NCBI GenBank assembly: GCA_016802295.1
Contig: JAESIW010000109.1
Location: 168,989-232,988 of the forward strand
DNA: 64,000 nt
Source: Brachionus rotundiformis
Lineage: Eukaryota; Rotifera; Eurotatoria; Ploima; Brachionidae
Direction: 5' to 3'
Positions 46,442 to 58,070 of the stretch are shown here, in pieces. Numbering within the stretch: position 1 is the first letter of the stretch; each line of letters opens with the position of its first letter. Below the pieces are notes generated by a model. It was not told the DNA's origin. It made no database searches and saw nothing but the letters and a program-made list of their open reading frames with translations. Both the position numbers and the translations under genes were made by a program.

Positions 46442-47354
46442 ATAGACATTTTTTTGGAAATACATATAAAGAATAAAAATTTTGACCAACTTTGTTCTTA
46501 CATTTAACAAAAATTTAAATAAAATCTACAAATATAAAAATAAGTACTAAAATTTATGTTACGGGTGCACAACTTTTTACACTACATCTGACTGATTTCT
46601 TCTAAGTAGCGCGCTTCTAATCAGCAGACCTAAAGCTCACTGCCATATTCTCACATGATTTCTTATTATTAATAAATTTTAATTTCAATTAAATAAAGAA
46701 TTTATTTAGTTTAATCTCTAATCCCGATATTGCATTCATATTAAAGCTATTTAGTTTTAGAAGTATATATCTTTATAACCAAACTTTATTAAAAAACAAT
46801 AAATAAAGAAATATTTTAAATAATTCTGATTTTATTTCTCAGTACAATCCAGCAAGTGTACCAAGAGATTGCCAAGTGACATTAAAGAAATAAAAGTCAT
46901 GTGTCATTTATTTAAAGAAAAAAATTGCCAATAAAGAAAGTCGTCAATTTAAAAAATTTGAATTAATTATTTTTTCAGTAATGTTTATTTTGTATTTTTT
47001 ATTTAGATATAATAAATAAATAATAATAGAAGAAAAAAAGTCTTTTATTCAGTCCAGTTAAATTAAAAAAAATTAAGATTTGAAAAAAAATATTAAGGAA
47101 TGAGGAAATTGAGAGCAAATAGTTTCTTTAAATAAATAAGAAAAATTAAAAGCTTATTTAATTACTATTTTTAGTCAAATCCGATACTTATATTCGAAAA
47201 ACACTATTAGAACGATAATTCAAGAAATTCTTTAAAAAAAACAAATTGGTAAAAGTGTTTAATTTAAATTAATAGTCTTGAGCTTTTTACTTCCTGATTA
47301 AATAGTAAAAGCATTTTTAAAAAATAATGAAAAACACATAAATATCAAACTTAT
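46442..47354. other. Intergenic, no gene seen
   Basis: AT-rich. The stretch 46557-46665 is slightly more GC-rich (GTAGCGCGCTTC, AGCAGACC) but forms no tRNA or open frame. Confidence 0.55.
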
Positions 47355-48075
47355 AAAATGATACAGTTTTAAATGAGTGAGTGCGTTATAGCAACAAGGA
47401 TACAAATTAAAGCTGTTTTATGGTTACACTTTGGTATAAAAAGGCTCAACAAAAAGTTAAAAATATCAATATAGAAAAGTAAATATTAGAAAAAAAGCAA
47501 TTATCAATAAAAAAAACAAAAATGAAAGGATTCAAAATTTTTTTGGCCATTTTCTGCATTATTTTTGGTAAAATAATTATCTTTTTTAATTGATTTATCA
47601 TTGATTTTAATATTTCTTATTTTATTTTAAAGCCAATTTCAGAAATGTTCATTCACTTTCATGCAAAGTTGGCTTTGGCATCAGCAAGCCAGGCTCAGAT
47701 GAACTAACAACTTATTTTGACAATACTGTTTCTGCTGACAATTGTGGAGCCTCAGGTGCAAGCAATCCAGTAAATGAACCAAAAGGATGCCAGGTATTCG
47801 ACCCATAATAGTTTGTTTATTTTTATTATCTTTTTTTTCTCTAAAGAAAAATGTTTACAGACTTTCTGGCGGAAATCTTTATGCTACATATGCTTGCTTT
47901 ACAGGTACAACATTAGCTGCAAGTGAAAATTATGGTGACCATTTGTATCAATATGTATGCACTACTGACAATTGTAACAATTCACAAAGCTTAAAATTAA
48001 GCTTGTTATCTCTTTCGGCCTTAGTGTTTTTGTCTTTGGCTAAATTATTTTAATTTTAAACAAAATATTAATTTA
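47355..48075. repeat. Duplicated block, Ly6-like gene, copy 1
   Basis: It is near-identical to about 57354-58070 from about GATACAG upstream of GAGTGCGTTATAGCAAC to just after the stop (CAAAATATTAATTTAAAA). It is part of the larger duplication that also includes 49317-53745, but sequence between these two shared segments differs between the copies. Confidence 0.9.
47522..48053 (+). CDS. Ly6/uPAR-like small GPI-anchored protein, copy 1
   Basis: Exons 47522-47567, 47633-47793 and 47847-48053 join in phase to 137 residues. Residues 1-16 are a hydrophobic signal peptide (MKGFKIFLAIFCIIFG). The mature part has spaced cysteines and ends with YVCTTDNCNNS, matching the C-x4-CN end of three-finger Ly6 domains. 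The last about 20 residues (LKLSLLSLSALVFLSLAKLF) form the hydrophobic tail of a GPI-anchoring signal. A three-exon layout with the signal peptide on its own exon is usual for Ly6 genes. The domain is short in cysteines, so the fold call is moderate. An almost identical copy lies at 57511-58043. The role is unknown; cell-surface location is inferred. Confidence 0.82.
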
Positions 48076-49316
48076 AAAATTATTTTAAATAATAAAATTA
48101 GCAGCAAATTTTAACTTTTATTTTAAGTTTTGCTTAAATTTTTTGTTATCAAATATCTTGCTGTTTAATAACGCTTACAAAACTCAGAATGGCATGATGG
48201 AACAAAATCTTTGGTTTTGCCATTTGATTAGTTTGCAGTTCATTGTTTGTTTTTATTAGATATTTATGTGAATATTAAAGTTTAGATCATTTGGTAATTT
48301 GCTATTTTAGATATTTTTTATTGTACACAATCCTATCAATCTTAGTTTTGAACATTGATTTAAAAAAGCTTTTGTACTAATCAATAAAAATATTAATTAT
48401 TTAGTCGAAGTAATTTTAAGCATAAATTTGTAAATTTAGCCCTATGATCAGTTTGGCTAAACACTAAACTTAACTTAACTTTAACTTTTCTAGAAAATCA
48501 AAATCCAAATTGTCTAAAAATAATCATACATAAATAATTTTAAATTTCAAGATTTTTAATAAAGGACAATTAACGAGCTTTTGATTGGGATTCTCTTTAG
48601 GATGCTATTCTCTGATAAATACTTTTGTATTTATTCTTTTTAAACAAAATAAAATAATATTTCAGCTATTTCAACAGTTTTTTTAATCATTTGATTTTTT
48701 ATTAAATTAAAAAAAGTTTATCAATTACTAAGTTGTTTTTTTTAAAGTACATAAGCTTAAAAGCATAATGGTTCAACACCTTTACGAGAATAATCTATTA
48801 TCAATTCTCTAACTAGTAGTCTCCTGTCTCCAAGCTTCGTAAATGATCAAACGTGGGCCATTTTCTCTAGTTACTCTTTAATAATAAAAATAATAGAAGA
48901 TGGGAAACAATAGGAAGGAATTTGGCAAAAGAGTAATCGACTAAATGGATAAAACGTATTAGAATTTAAATGTAGAAGCAGTTAAACTAGTAAATAATTT
49001 TTTTTCTATTAATAAAATTAAGGTTAATTTAAAAGCATTTTCTTATTTAAAACTAAGTTTCATTAACAAAAATAATTTATTTAGATTTTCAGTTCAGATT
49101 TAAAAATTAAGCTCGGACTTTTTTACATAAAATCATATAAATGATTTGTTTATATTCATTGTATGTAGTAGTTATTGAACGAGTATATATCGGTTTAAAA
49201 TTTTTTAAATTAAAATATAAGTTTAAATAGTATATAATTTAATTATATAAGCCAATTATCAAATTAAATGCATATTAAAATAAAATTTATATATATTTTT
49301 TAAATTTAACTTTTAA
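48054..49316. other. Non-shared insert between duplicated segments, copy 1
   Basis: Unlike its flanks, this stretch is not matched at the equivalent place in the second block (58070-59572). A more complex part at 48770-48990 (CTCCTGTCTCCAAGC, GATGGGAAACAATAGG) looks like a decayed mobile element with no readable frame. The rest is AT-rich. Confidence 0.5.
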
Positions 49317-52300
49317 TGCAACTCAGACAGTTTTTCTTTTAGAAAGAAGATAACAATTCAAAATCATTTAATTAAACACTATCAAAATTTATGTGTAAAT
49401 AATTTGCTTTTTTGCTCCTAATTTAACAATACGATTTAATTAGAATATTTTTAATAAATAGCTTGATAATAAAAGTTCATTCTTAATTTATATTTATATG
49501 TTTCTATTCGATACAAATAAAATTTTTGAGAACTCTTTTTTTTAATTAATACTTTATTTCGAAATAACAACAGTCAAAATACCATGATTAAGCATTAATA
49601 AAAATCTGAGGTCTAAAACTAAATAAACAAAAAAGTGGTATAAGCTTGAATTTAAAGGGGTTGTGAAGTTCGTTTCAATTCGATCATTTCAATTCAGCGT
49701 AACTTGAATAACTTTTAAGCGGTTTAATATTTTATAAAAATTTTGAATCAAGCAAATTTAAGCATGTTTGCTCAATATTTTCCCAATTTTTTTAAATATT
49801 ATCTTATATAAGGAAGCATTATCTAATAATTTAAAAATAAAAGTAAAGTTTGTTTTGCAAATTAATTAAAAAACAAAAATAATGTTATGTTTATTTTATA
49901 ATTTAACACTCTTTTTACGATATTAAAATAAAAATTTTTAAATAAAAGAAATCAATTGAAAAGTTTTTTGAAAATGTATCTTAAAAGATAATTAAAAATA
50001 AGGAATAAGAATAAATATCAAAAAATAAATGTCAAAAAAGCTTTTACCAAATATGAATTAGCAATGAGTAAATTTGATTAAATTAGGATATAAATTAGTA
50101 AACCCTTTCAAATCGAAGTGATATATAATTTTTCATTTTAATTTATTTAAAGGATTAGAAAACTTAATCAATTAATTAAGAGGTCATTAATATTAATCAT
50201 TTTCTTTAACTTTCCCTGACTTGATCTAAAATGAAAGTTTTATTTGTAAATAATTGTTTTTGCCTTGTTTTTTCAATGTCCCCATTGAAATTGCATTTTT
50301 TTTAACTCAACAGCTAGTTTGACAATTGTTTTCAATTTTAAAACAGAATGAAAGCAAATACAAATTTTTGGTGCAATTTAAATAATCAAAAAAAAATTTA
50401 TTTAAACAGTGAATTTGATTTGTTCGCAACAATAATTAAAATAAAAATAATTTTTTTTCAATTAATTAAATTAATAAAAAATATAAAAAAAAAAGAAAGA
50501 AAATAAACTAAAAATCACTGATATTGTTCTTTTTCATCAAAAAAGCGATTTTCATTTCATCTAATTGCATTACTAATAAAATTTCTTTAAAATTGTTGAA
50601 AAAAATCAGCTAAATTATGTAATTTCAACAGTTAAAAATTTAATATTTAAAATATCATACTTTATCGCTTGAAATGCTTAATGAGTAAGCATTTCCTGTT
50701 CTCTCTTAGTACGCTCGTTTAGATCTGGAAAAAAAAAGCATTGTTGGATATTGGCAAAAAAAGGAAAGGATCGTGTCGAAACGAGAATTAACTGAATTTC
50801 GAAAATTCAACTCTCTTTTTGTTTTAACTAACAATTCTAATTTCTTTTAGACAGGATTACTTATTTAATTCATAATGAATTTTTTAGAACATAATGATCT
50901 TTTCATCCTTTCAAAAGGCATTTTGAATACATTTAAGTTTTACAGAAAAAGAAATATTGCTTTTCTACACAAACAGTCAATAAACGATTTGTACACTTCC
51001 AATTCCTTTTTTACAGTCCCTCCCAACAAGCTGCTTATTTTTTCACTCTTCAGTATTAGCTTTTTTAACATCTGTTCTTTCAGAAGTCAAAAAAGCCAGA
51101 CCAATCTAAACGAGCAGATTTTCGGATTTTGAGCGAAAAAGCAGGACATTTTAAAAATAATTTGAATGAGAGGGTTAAAAAATTGAATTTTAATTAGATC
51201 AGAATAGTTAAAATGATTCTGATCTATATAAAAATACCTCTCTTGATGAATTTACATTAAATTAGCTAGATTTATTCCAGCTTTCTTAAAAATTTTTTAT
51301 AAGTAATACAACGAGAAAAATAAAAAACTCATTTAAGAATAAAAAGAATAATATCAGAAAATCATCATTACAAAAAGATGAAAAAATAAAGTAAAAAAAT
51401 AAACTTTTACAAAAATCATAATTAAATACAAAAAAACAAGGACGTTTTTATATGTAGTTTTCTAAATATTTATATTCAGCTAAAAAATTTATCTGGAGTC
51501 TTTCCTTTCCACGAATATAATAAAGTGAACCACTTGGATTTTCAAGAAAAAGTCCTCCTTGTGGCCCAAGATAAACGTTTCTGCCACAACGACAACGGCT
51601 ACTCACAAATTCACCAACCTTTGTATTCTCTGATGTTCGCGTACAGAGAGTCTTTAAATTAATTTTAATTTTAAATTTTAAAAATTTTCATTATTTTAAA
51701 TTGCTCTTGTCTCTTTGGTATCTCCATTGGGTAAAGTTTTCTCATCAAATCTTTCTTTTAAAATTTTTTGCTCATTTTCCTTTAATTTTAATAAATTTTA
51801 ACAAAGATTTTACGTGGACATTTTTTTGTCTTTCATTTAAAAATTTTAATTAATTTTAAAATTGAAACTTTAAATTGTCTAAATTTTTCTAATAATGTCT
51901 TATATCTTTTAAAGTAATTCAGATAATTATGAAATTCCTATGATATATTAGAAGTTAAACAACAAAGCGATTTCAAAATAAGGATAAAAATTTGAATGAC
52001 GAAAAATTATTAGTTCAGAATTTTTTTAATTTACCAATTGTTGAATTTTGGTTATAAGATCATCGTAATGGTTTTCATTATTTTCATTGACAAACTTTTT
52101 CTTATTATCATTCATATTCTTCAAAAATAAAATGGTATTGAAATTGTTTAAAAAAAAAGAGAATTACTTTATTATAATCTGACTTTCGTTCGTCAAAAAA
52201 ATCGCTATCCTCAAGCAAAAAGGAAAACAAATGACTGTTTTTTAAATAGTCCGGTTTAATTAAGTTGTTAAGATATTCATTTTCCAATTTGAGCTCTTTT

Positions 52301-53745
52301 ATTTTTTCTTCAAAAAGATCCTTGTATTTGATAATTTTAGCATTGACAGGATTTTTCGGACAATTAGCAAAACTTTAAATATAATGATAGCTTTGATTTT
52401 TGATAAAAACGAAATAATATAATACCAATAATGCTTATTACGACCAATCTCGGTGTTTCCAGAACCATCGCAATTTCTTGAAGGACATTTTGATTGATTA
52501 TTTGATATTATTGTAAAATCATTGTCTTCTAGATTTTGATTTTGATTAAAATCTAAATAAAAAAAAATATATATATATTTTATTTGAAAAATTAAATACC
52601 ATCGACAGAAACTAAAAATTTGCTCCCATAGCCCTTTTCATAATCAGCTTTTCTATAATTATTCTGGTTATTAATTTCTTGCAAAACGTAAGAGCTTTGC
52701 ATTTTATTCGCAAATTTGAGATTAGAAATCTGCTTTTCTTTGTCATCTAGTGCTAATTCATATTCCTTTAGCTGTTGTTCCTTGTCCTTAAGCAAATCAT
52801 CTTTATGTTTAATCTCTTAAAAATAAAAATAAAAATAAATAAAAAAATATTCAATATTTAATTGAAAAGTGAATAAACCTTGATCCTTTGACGTTCGTAA
52901 TCTTTCAAAAATCTCTTTTTGATCCGATATGAGATTCGACGTCATACTGTCATTTTCTTTTATTTTTTGCTCTAATTCTTTTAGACGCTCATCTTTTGCT
53001 TTTAATTTTTAATTTTTTTCTTTCAGAACTAAATTAATATTTAAATATTCATATTATGTTGTATTAAAGAATGAAGTTAAATAGTTTTACTTTTTAATTT
53101 AATTGTCGACAAATTTTGTTTCTCAGTATTATTCGCAAATTTGAGATTAGAAATCTGCTTTCTTAGTTTCAGTATTTCTGAATTGTTTGATGACTGTATT
53201 ATTTTTAGGCTGTCATTTTTAATTTCAAATTCGGAATTCAGGATTACCATATTTTCCTCATATTCTTTTTTTAATTTTTCTAGATTTTTACAAAAATTTT
53301 CCTGATTGCAAGAAATTACTTTTAAAATTATAATTAAAATTTTCGAAATGCTAAGTAAAGATGCTATGTCTTAATAACTTGATTCGAATTCTTCAACTGT
53401 CTTCTTAAGCTTAATTTCATATGCATTTTTTTGTTCTTCATTAATTTTTATTGCCTCATTAAGTCGTTCGCTTAAATCGGACATTTCTTAAATTAGAAAT
53501 TGAGAAAAAATAAATGAACAAACAGTATATTTATATAATATACCTTGTTCATTTTCATTGTATATTGATAAATTTTCTTTTTTTATTTGAATTTGGTTTA
53601 ATTGTTCGGACTCTAGAAATATATTTAAAAATATTTGTTTTCACAAACTTTAATTTTTACTATTTGATAACGAATCTTTTAATTCAGCAATTAATGAAGA
53701 ATTATTCTTTATTGTGGACTGCAATAGTGAATTTTCTTTTTGAAT
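49317..53745. repeat. Large duplication, copy 1 (coiled-coil gene block)
   Basis: It matches 59573-64000 over its full visible length in direct orientation, offset 10255-10256 bp, with only scattered substitutions and one- to three-base indels (for example GGGGTTGTGAAG against GGGGTTATGAAG, and AACTGTCTTC against AACTTTCTTC). It contains most of the coiled-coil gene and 2 kb of its 3' flank. The true right edge is unknown because the second copy leaves the window. Confidence 0.97.
50875..51132 (+). CDS. Doubtful 85-codon frame in duplicated block
   Basis: The frame opens at ATG 50875, 25 bp after TTTCTTTTAG, a good splice acceptor. It reads MNFLEHNDLFILSKGILN and on to a Gln/Asn-rich end, with no domain recognised. 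It is preserved unchanged at 61130-61387, but the whole block is recent, so preservation says little. It lies downstream of, and convergent with, the coiled-coil gene. I keep it as a possible terminal exon or a chance frame. Confidence 0.25.
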   Translation: MNFLEHNDLFILSKGILNTFKFYRKRNIAFLHKQSINDLYTSNSFFTVPPNKLLIFSLFSISFFNICSFRSQKSQTNLNEQIFGF

Positions 53746-54606
53746 ATCTTCATTTGTCTTCTTTAGGTCCTCATGATCATCTTCTAAATTTTTGAATCTT
53801 ATTATGCTTTTCTCAAGTTCTCTTTTAATTTTTGAGGTTTCTTTCTCTGATAACTCTTGTTCTTTTACAACTTTTTCATAATCCTCTGAGACATTCCTAA
53901 ACAACATTTGTTTTTGATTATTCTTATCCTTTTAAAGAAAACTTATATTCATTTAATAAAAATTTTTATCAAAAACTTACCAGTAAAATTTTTATTTCCT
54001 CTTGTAAATCATTTATTTTGATTTCGAGTTCCTCCTTTTCTAAAGCAAACTGTTTACTCATTGCATTCAGCATGTTTTCCACTTCATATACATTATGAGA
54101 GTTTATAAAAGATGTATGCTGATTTATTGAAATTTGTTCTCCTAATTGCACATCATTTTTTAACGTGGATGAATTTCATCATCTTCTTTCACCAAGCTGG
54201 AAACTTCTTCATCTAATTTTGGGCATAAAATTTCACCGTCCTCTACCAAAGAATCTGAAATTTCACCATCTTCTTTCTCCGAGCTGATAACTTCTTCTTC
54301 ATCAAACTGTGAGCAAAAAATTTCCACTTCCTCCTTTACAGAATCCGAAATTTCATCATCTTCTTTCACCAAGCTGGAAACTTCTTCATCTAATTTTGGG
54401 CATAAAATTTCACCGTCCTCTACCAAAGAATCTGAAATTTCACAATCTTCTTTCTTTGAGCTGATAACTTCTTCTTCATCTAACTCTGAGCTTAAATTAC
54501 CATCATCTCTAGTTATTATCGTTTCGAACAATTCTTTGCTATTTCTACTATTATGGTCAGCTTCTTCTTTCATGTCTATATTCATTTCAAGATTTTGAAT
54601 GTTCAT
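51448..54606 (-). CDS. Multi-exon coiled-coil protein with MYT1-type CCHHC zinc finger
   Basis: About a dozen exons are read on the minus strand. The N-terminus (54606-54160) is acidic, with an internal repeat (EDGEISDSLVEDGEILCP, KLDEEVSSLVKEDDEI twice). Then come long Glu/Lys/Asn-rich coiled-coil exons (54151-53981, 53928-53661, 53612-53544, 53486-53379, from 53318, and more). The words KQISNLKFAN occur in two exons, an internal duplication. Near 52500-52365 the frame encodes CPSRNC, then 12 residues to His, then five to Cys across an intron: the exact C-x4-C-x12-H-x5-C spacing of MYT1/ST18 fingers. The last exon encodes VGEFVSSRCRCGRNVY and LGPQGGLFLENPSGSLYYI, ending at 51448. The join after 54160 needs a one-base shift, and the exon near 53010 has an unresolved stop, so exon limits are partly uncertain. 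Nuclear or DNA-related function is only a guess. Confidence 0.7.
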
Positions 54607-55705
54607 TTTTCTTTAAATCTTTTATTTGAAAACCAATTCTGGACAAAAAATTTTGATTTAATGATAATTTATTTTATTAACTTATTAAATGATAATTTAT
54701 ATCTGAATGATTTGGTTTGTTGTTCCGCGCATAATAAGTATTCAGATAAATCAAATCATTCTTATCAAAAATGCTCTTTCTACCTCTTTTTTTCTTCTGA
54801 AAAAATAAAGTTGGTGAAAGAGGTGTTTCTTCACAACCCCGAATTTAAAAATTAAAATAAGAAAAATTACAGGTAATTAATGAATTTTGAGTTTATTTTG
54901 TAGGGGGTTTTTTTGTTTTATTTGAATAAAAATATTAATATTCTCAGTCCAATAAATCAAAATAATGTTTCTAGGCTTAAGTAATAAAACTTAAAATTGA
55001 TTTAAAAATCAACTTTGATTTGATTTTAATGATAATATTTGTTTAATAAACTGAAACGAGTGATTTTTAAAAGATTTAAAAATTTTCTCTCATTAAATAT
55101 CATATAAGATCATGAAAGCCAGTATTAAAAATAGAAAGGCACTCAGAATCAAGCTTAAAAAAAAACTTATTGGACTGAAATTTATTATGTTTTAGAATAG
55201 AATTTAACAATAAAAATCACAATTCACAATTTGAATAAACATGAGAAATCACATATCACAATTTGAATAAACATGAGAAATTAAATTTTAAATAAATTCT
55301 TAGATATTAAATAAATTAATAATTGAATAATGAAATTTGAATTAAAAAATTCTTAGATTTTTTGTAGATGATTTTATTTTAAAAAATGAATTATTATTTT
55401 GTAATTTGGACTTCTTATAATTTTCATTGAAATAAATTCTTGGACATCAAAAAAAACATCAATAGCTAATTTAAAGATAAGCAGATAAACAAGATAAACA
55501 AATTTTTTTTCAATTCAAATAAAAAGTAGTTATGAAAATTAATTTACAAGTTAGAAAATAAGAAATAAAAAATTATTTGGTAGTTAAATAGAAAAATATA
55601 CTTATCCTGTGAAATTTAGATATTTTAATTTTTGACTTATTTATTGATTTATCTTTTTATTTAAAGGAAAATATCATAGTTCTAGAATAAAATATCAAAT
55701 ATTTG

Positions 55706-55962
55706 TGTTGCCGGGTGAGTTGACTGGATCTTTTGGACATATTAGTGGGAATTGGGCCACATAAAAGAAAACAAATTTTTTTTTTAAAAACTCCCTGTAT
55801 TTATTTAAATTAAACTATTTATATATATCTCTTAACTTTGCGCCAGCAATCAATCAGTTGAGTTAGACTAACAAATAGCTACTAGATTGAGGATACTCAT
55901 GAATATAACTGGACAAATAACCCGACCTAGCTAGGCCTATATCATATAGTAACACGTCAACA
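55706..55962. repeat. Possible solo LTR, TGTTG...CAACA ends
   Basis: A GC-richer 257-bp segment starts TGTTGCCGGGTGAGTTG and ends ACACGTCAACA, giving short inverted TGTTG/CAACA ends as in LTRs. Just outside it the word GAATAAAATATC recurs on both sides (55684 and 55980), followed by ATATTTG, so the insert sits between two similar AT-rich stretches. A clean 5-bp target duplication was not found. Confidence 0.35.
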
Positions 55963-56639
55963 AAATATCATTTTTTCTTGAATAAAATATCGGATATTTG
56001 AATGTTGTGTTTTAATTTTTAATTTTGTTTTTTAATTTCATAAAAGGGAAATTTATAAAATGTTATAAATTTTATTCTAAAACAATTTTTTTGTTACCAT
56101 TCGATACAAATAAAGTTTATTAATGTTTTATTTTTAAAATTAAGTTTTTTAAAATAAATAAATTCAAATAATTAAATTATCCTCGATATCTATCTTTTAT
56201 GTTTTTATTCTACTGTTAATTACTTATGTAGTTAAAATATTAGCGTCTTAGTGAAAAGAACAATTAATATTTACTACTACTAAATTTTAAGCTTTAATTT
56301 AATTTTGAAACAAAGATATTATTTATAAAAATTATTTTACAAAAGAATTCCAGAAAAAAATTGAATGGAAAAATTTGATTTTATTTTAAAAATCAGTTAA
56401 AAAATCTCCAATTATTTTTTAATTATTATCCTGTCATAAATAAAATATTATTTAGAATTTTAAAATGATTTTAATAAATCATTTTCAATTCAAATAATTT
56501 ATTTAATTTCAAATGTATTATCAATTATGAATTACATTTTTATTAATTTTAAAGTTACCTTTTGCAATTTCGAAATTTATTAATTATATATTTAATTGAT
56601 AGAATAATTTTAATTTTTAGCATTTAAACTTATACAGTA

Positions 56640-57045
56640 TGTTCCGAAAGTATAGAAATTAAAAATTTCATTTATCTAAAAAATTTTTTTATTCGGGTAA
56701 TCCAAAAGCCTTTAATTTCTAAAATATCTTCTAAATTTGAGTAAATTTTGGTTAAGAGTAACTGCTTAATTTGAAAACTCATCAACTCCTCATTTCGTCT
56801 CTAAATAACCTAATCAAAAAATTTTTAATTTTGGCAAGCAATGTGTAAAAAGATGTGTCTAGCCATTAAAAATGGAAGATAGTCGGTCTTCTAAAAGGTG
56901 GAAATAAATAGCAAAACGAAATACCCAGGTTATCTGGTGTATTTCCTAATTGTGTCTCTTAAACTAAAAAGAAATATGAAGAGACCAGTTCGATCTGTGA
57001 TCGAAGCCGTTCTGGTAGATCTGGGAGCTAACTTAAAAATTAAAC
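56640..57045 (+). mobile_element. Tc1/mariner transposase relic
   Basis: A terminal-repeat-like word ACAGTATGTTCCGAAAGTAT lies at about 56634-56655. From about 56900 the plus strand reads, with stops, IPRLSGVFPNCVS then KKYEETSSICDRSRSGRSGS. This matches the second helix-turn-helix and GRPR hook of Tc1 transposases (typically KETGSI-DRPRSGRPR). The catalytic DDE region is absent. It is a dead N-terminal fragment. Confidence 0.7.
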
Positions 57046-57353
57046 TTATTATACTTAATTAATTAGGACATATTTATTAAAAAAATTAAAAACTCAATTT
57101 GGAAAATTTAATTTGTTTAAAATTGTGGGAATAACGATACTAATATTGGAAGAATAAGAAAAAATTAAAACATTGTTTAGTACGTCAATTCATTTTATTG
57201 AGTTACCTATTAATGTGTCATTATTTTAAATTTAATTGGTAATTGAGTTTTATTTATATTAATATTATAAGTTTTTTATTTGTTGATTAAATAATAATGG
57301 CAAATATCCAAGAATCTAAATAAAAATTTTATTTTAAAACTTATTATTTAGTA

Positions 57354-58070
57354 AAATGATACAGAATGAGTGCGTTATAGCAACAAGGATACAAATTAAA
57401 GCTGTTTTATGGTTACACTTTGGTATAAAAAGGCTCAACAAAAAGTTAAAAATATCAATATAGAAAAGTAAAAATTAGAAAAAAAGCAATTATCAATAAA
57501 AAAAACAAAAATGAAAGGATTCAAAATTTTTTTGGCCATTTTCTGCATTATTTTTGGTAAAATAATTATCTTTTTTAATTGATTTATCATTGATTTTAAT
57601 ATTTCTTATTTTATTTTAAAGCCAATTTCAGAAATGTTTATTCACTTTCATGCAAAGTTGGCTTTGGCATCAGCAAGCCAGGCTCAGATGAACTAACAAC
57701 TTATTTTGACAATTCTGTTTCTGCTGACAATTGTGGAGCCTCAGGTGCAAGCAATCCAGTAAATGAACCAGAAGGATGCGAAGTATTCGACCTTTATTAG
57801 TTTGTTTATTTTTATTATCTTTTTTTTTCTCTAAAGAAAAATGTTTACAGACTTTCTGGCGGAAATCTTTATGCTACATATGCTTGCTTTACAGGTACAA
57901 CATTAGCTGCAAGTGAAAATTATGGTGACCATTTGTATCAATATGTATGCACTACTGACAATTGTAACAATTCACAAAGCTTAAAATTAAGCTTGTTATC
58001 TCTTTCGGCCTTAGTGTTTTTGTCTTTGGCTAAATTATTTTAATTCTAAACAAAATATTAATTTAAAATG
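57354..58070. repeat. Duplicated block, Ly6-like gene, copy 2
   Basis: This is the partner of 47355-48075, offset about 9989 bp. Immediately downstream, a 75-bp piece starting TAATTCTAAACAAAATATT (58041) is itself repeated at 58288, so the region has had at least one further small duplication. Confidence 0.9.
57511..58043 (+). CDS. Ly6/uPAR-like small GPI-anchored protein, copy 2
   Basis: Exons 57511-57556, 57622-57782 and 57837-58043 join in phase to 137 residues. The signal peptide, cysteines, CTTDNCN end and GPI tail are identical to the copy at 47522-48053. Visible changes are conservative: DNS for DNT in the middle of exon 2, and EPEGCE in place of EPKGCQ at the end of exon 2. That last change alters the final exon base but keeps the GT donor. 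Both copies therefore appear functional. The charge change (Lys to Glu, Gln to Glu) is confined to one loop. Confidence 0.82.

Larger units (their letters stand above)
54607..57353. other. Intergenic with transposon relics
   Basis: The stretch holds a possible solo LTR (55706-55962) and a Tc1/mariner relic (56640-57045), listed separately. The word ATTCGATACAAATAAA, frequent in this part of the window, occurs at 56100. The remainder is AT-rich with no gene. Confidence 0.5.
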
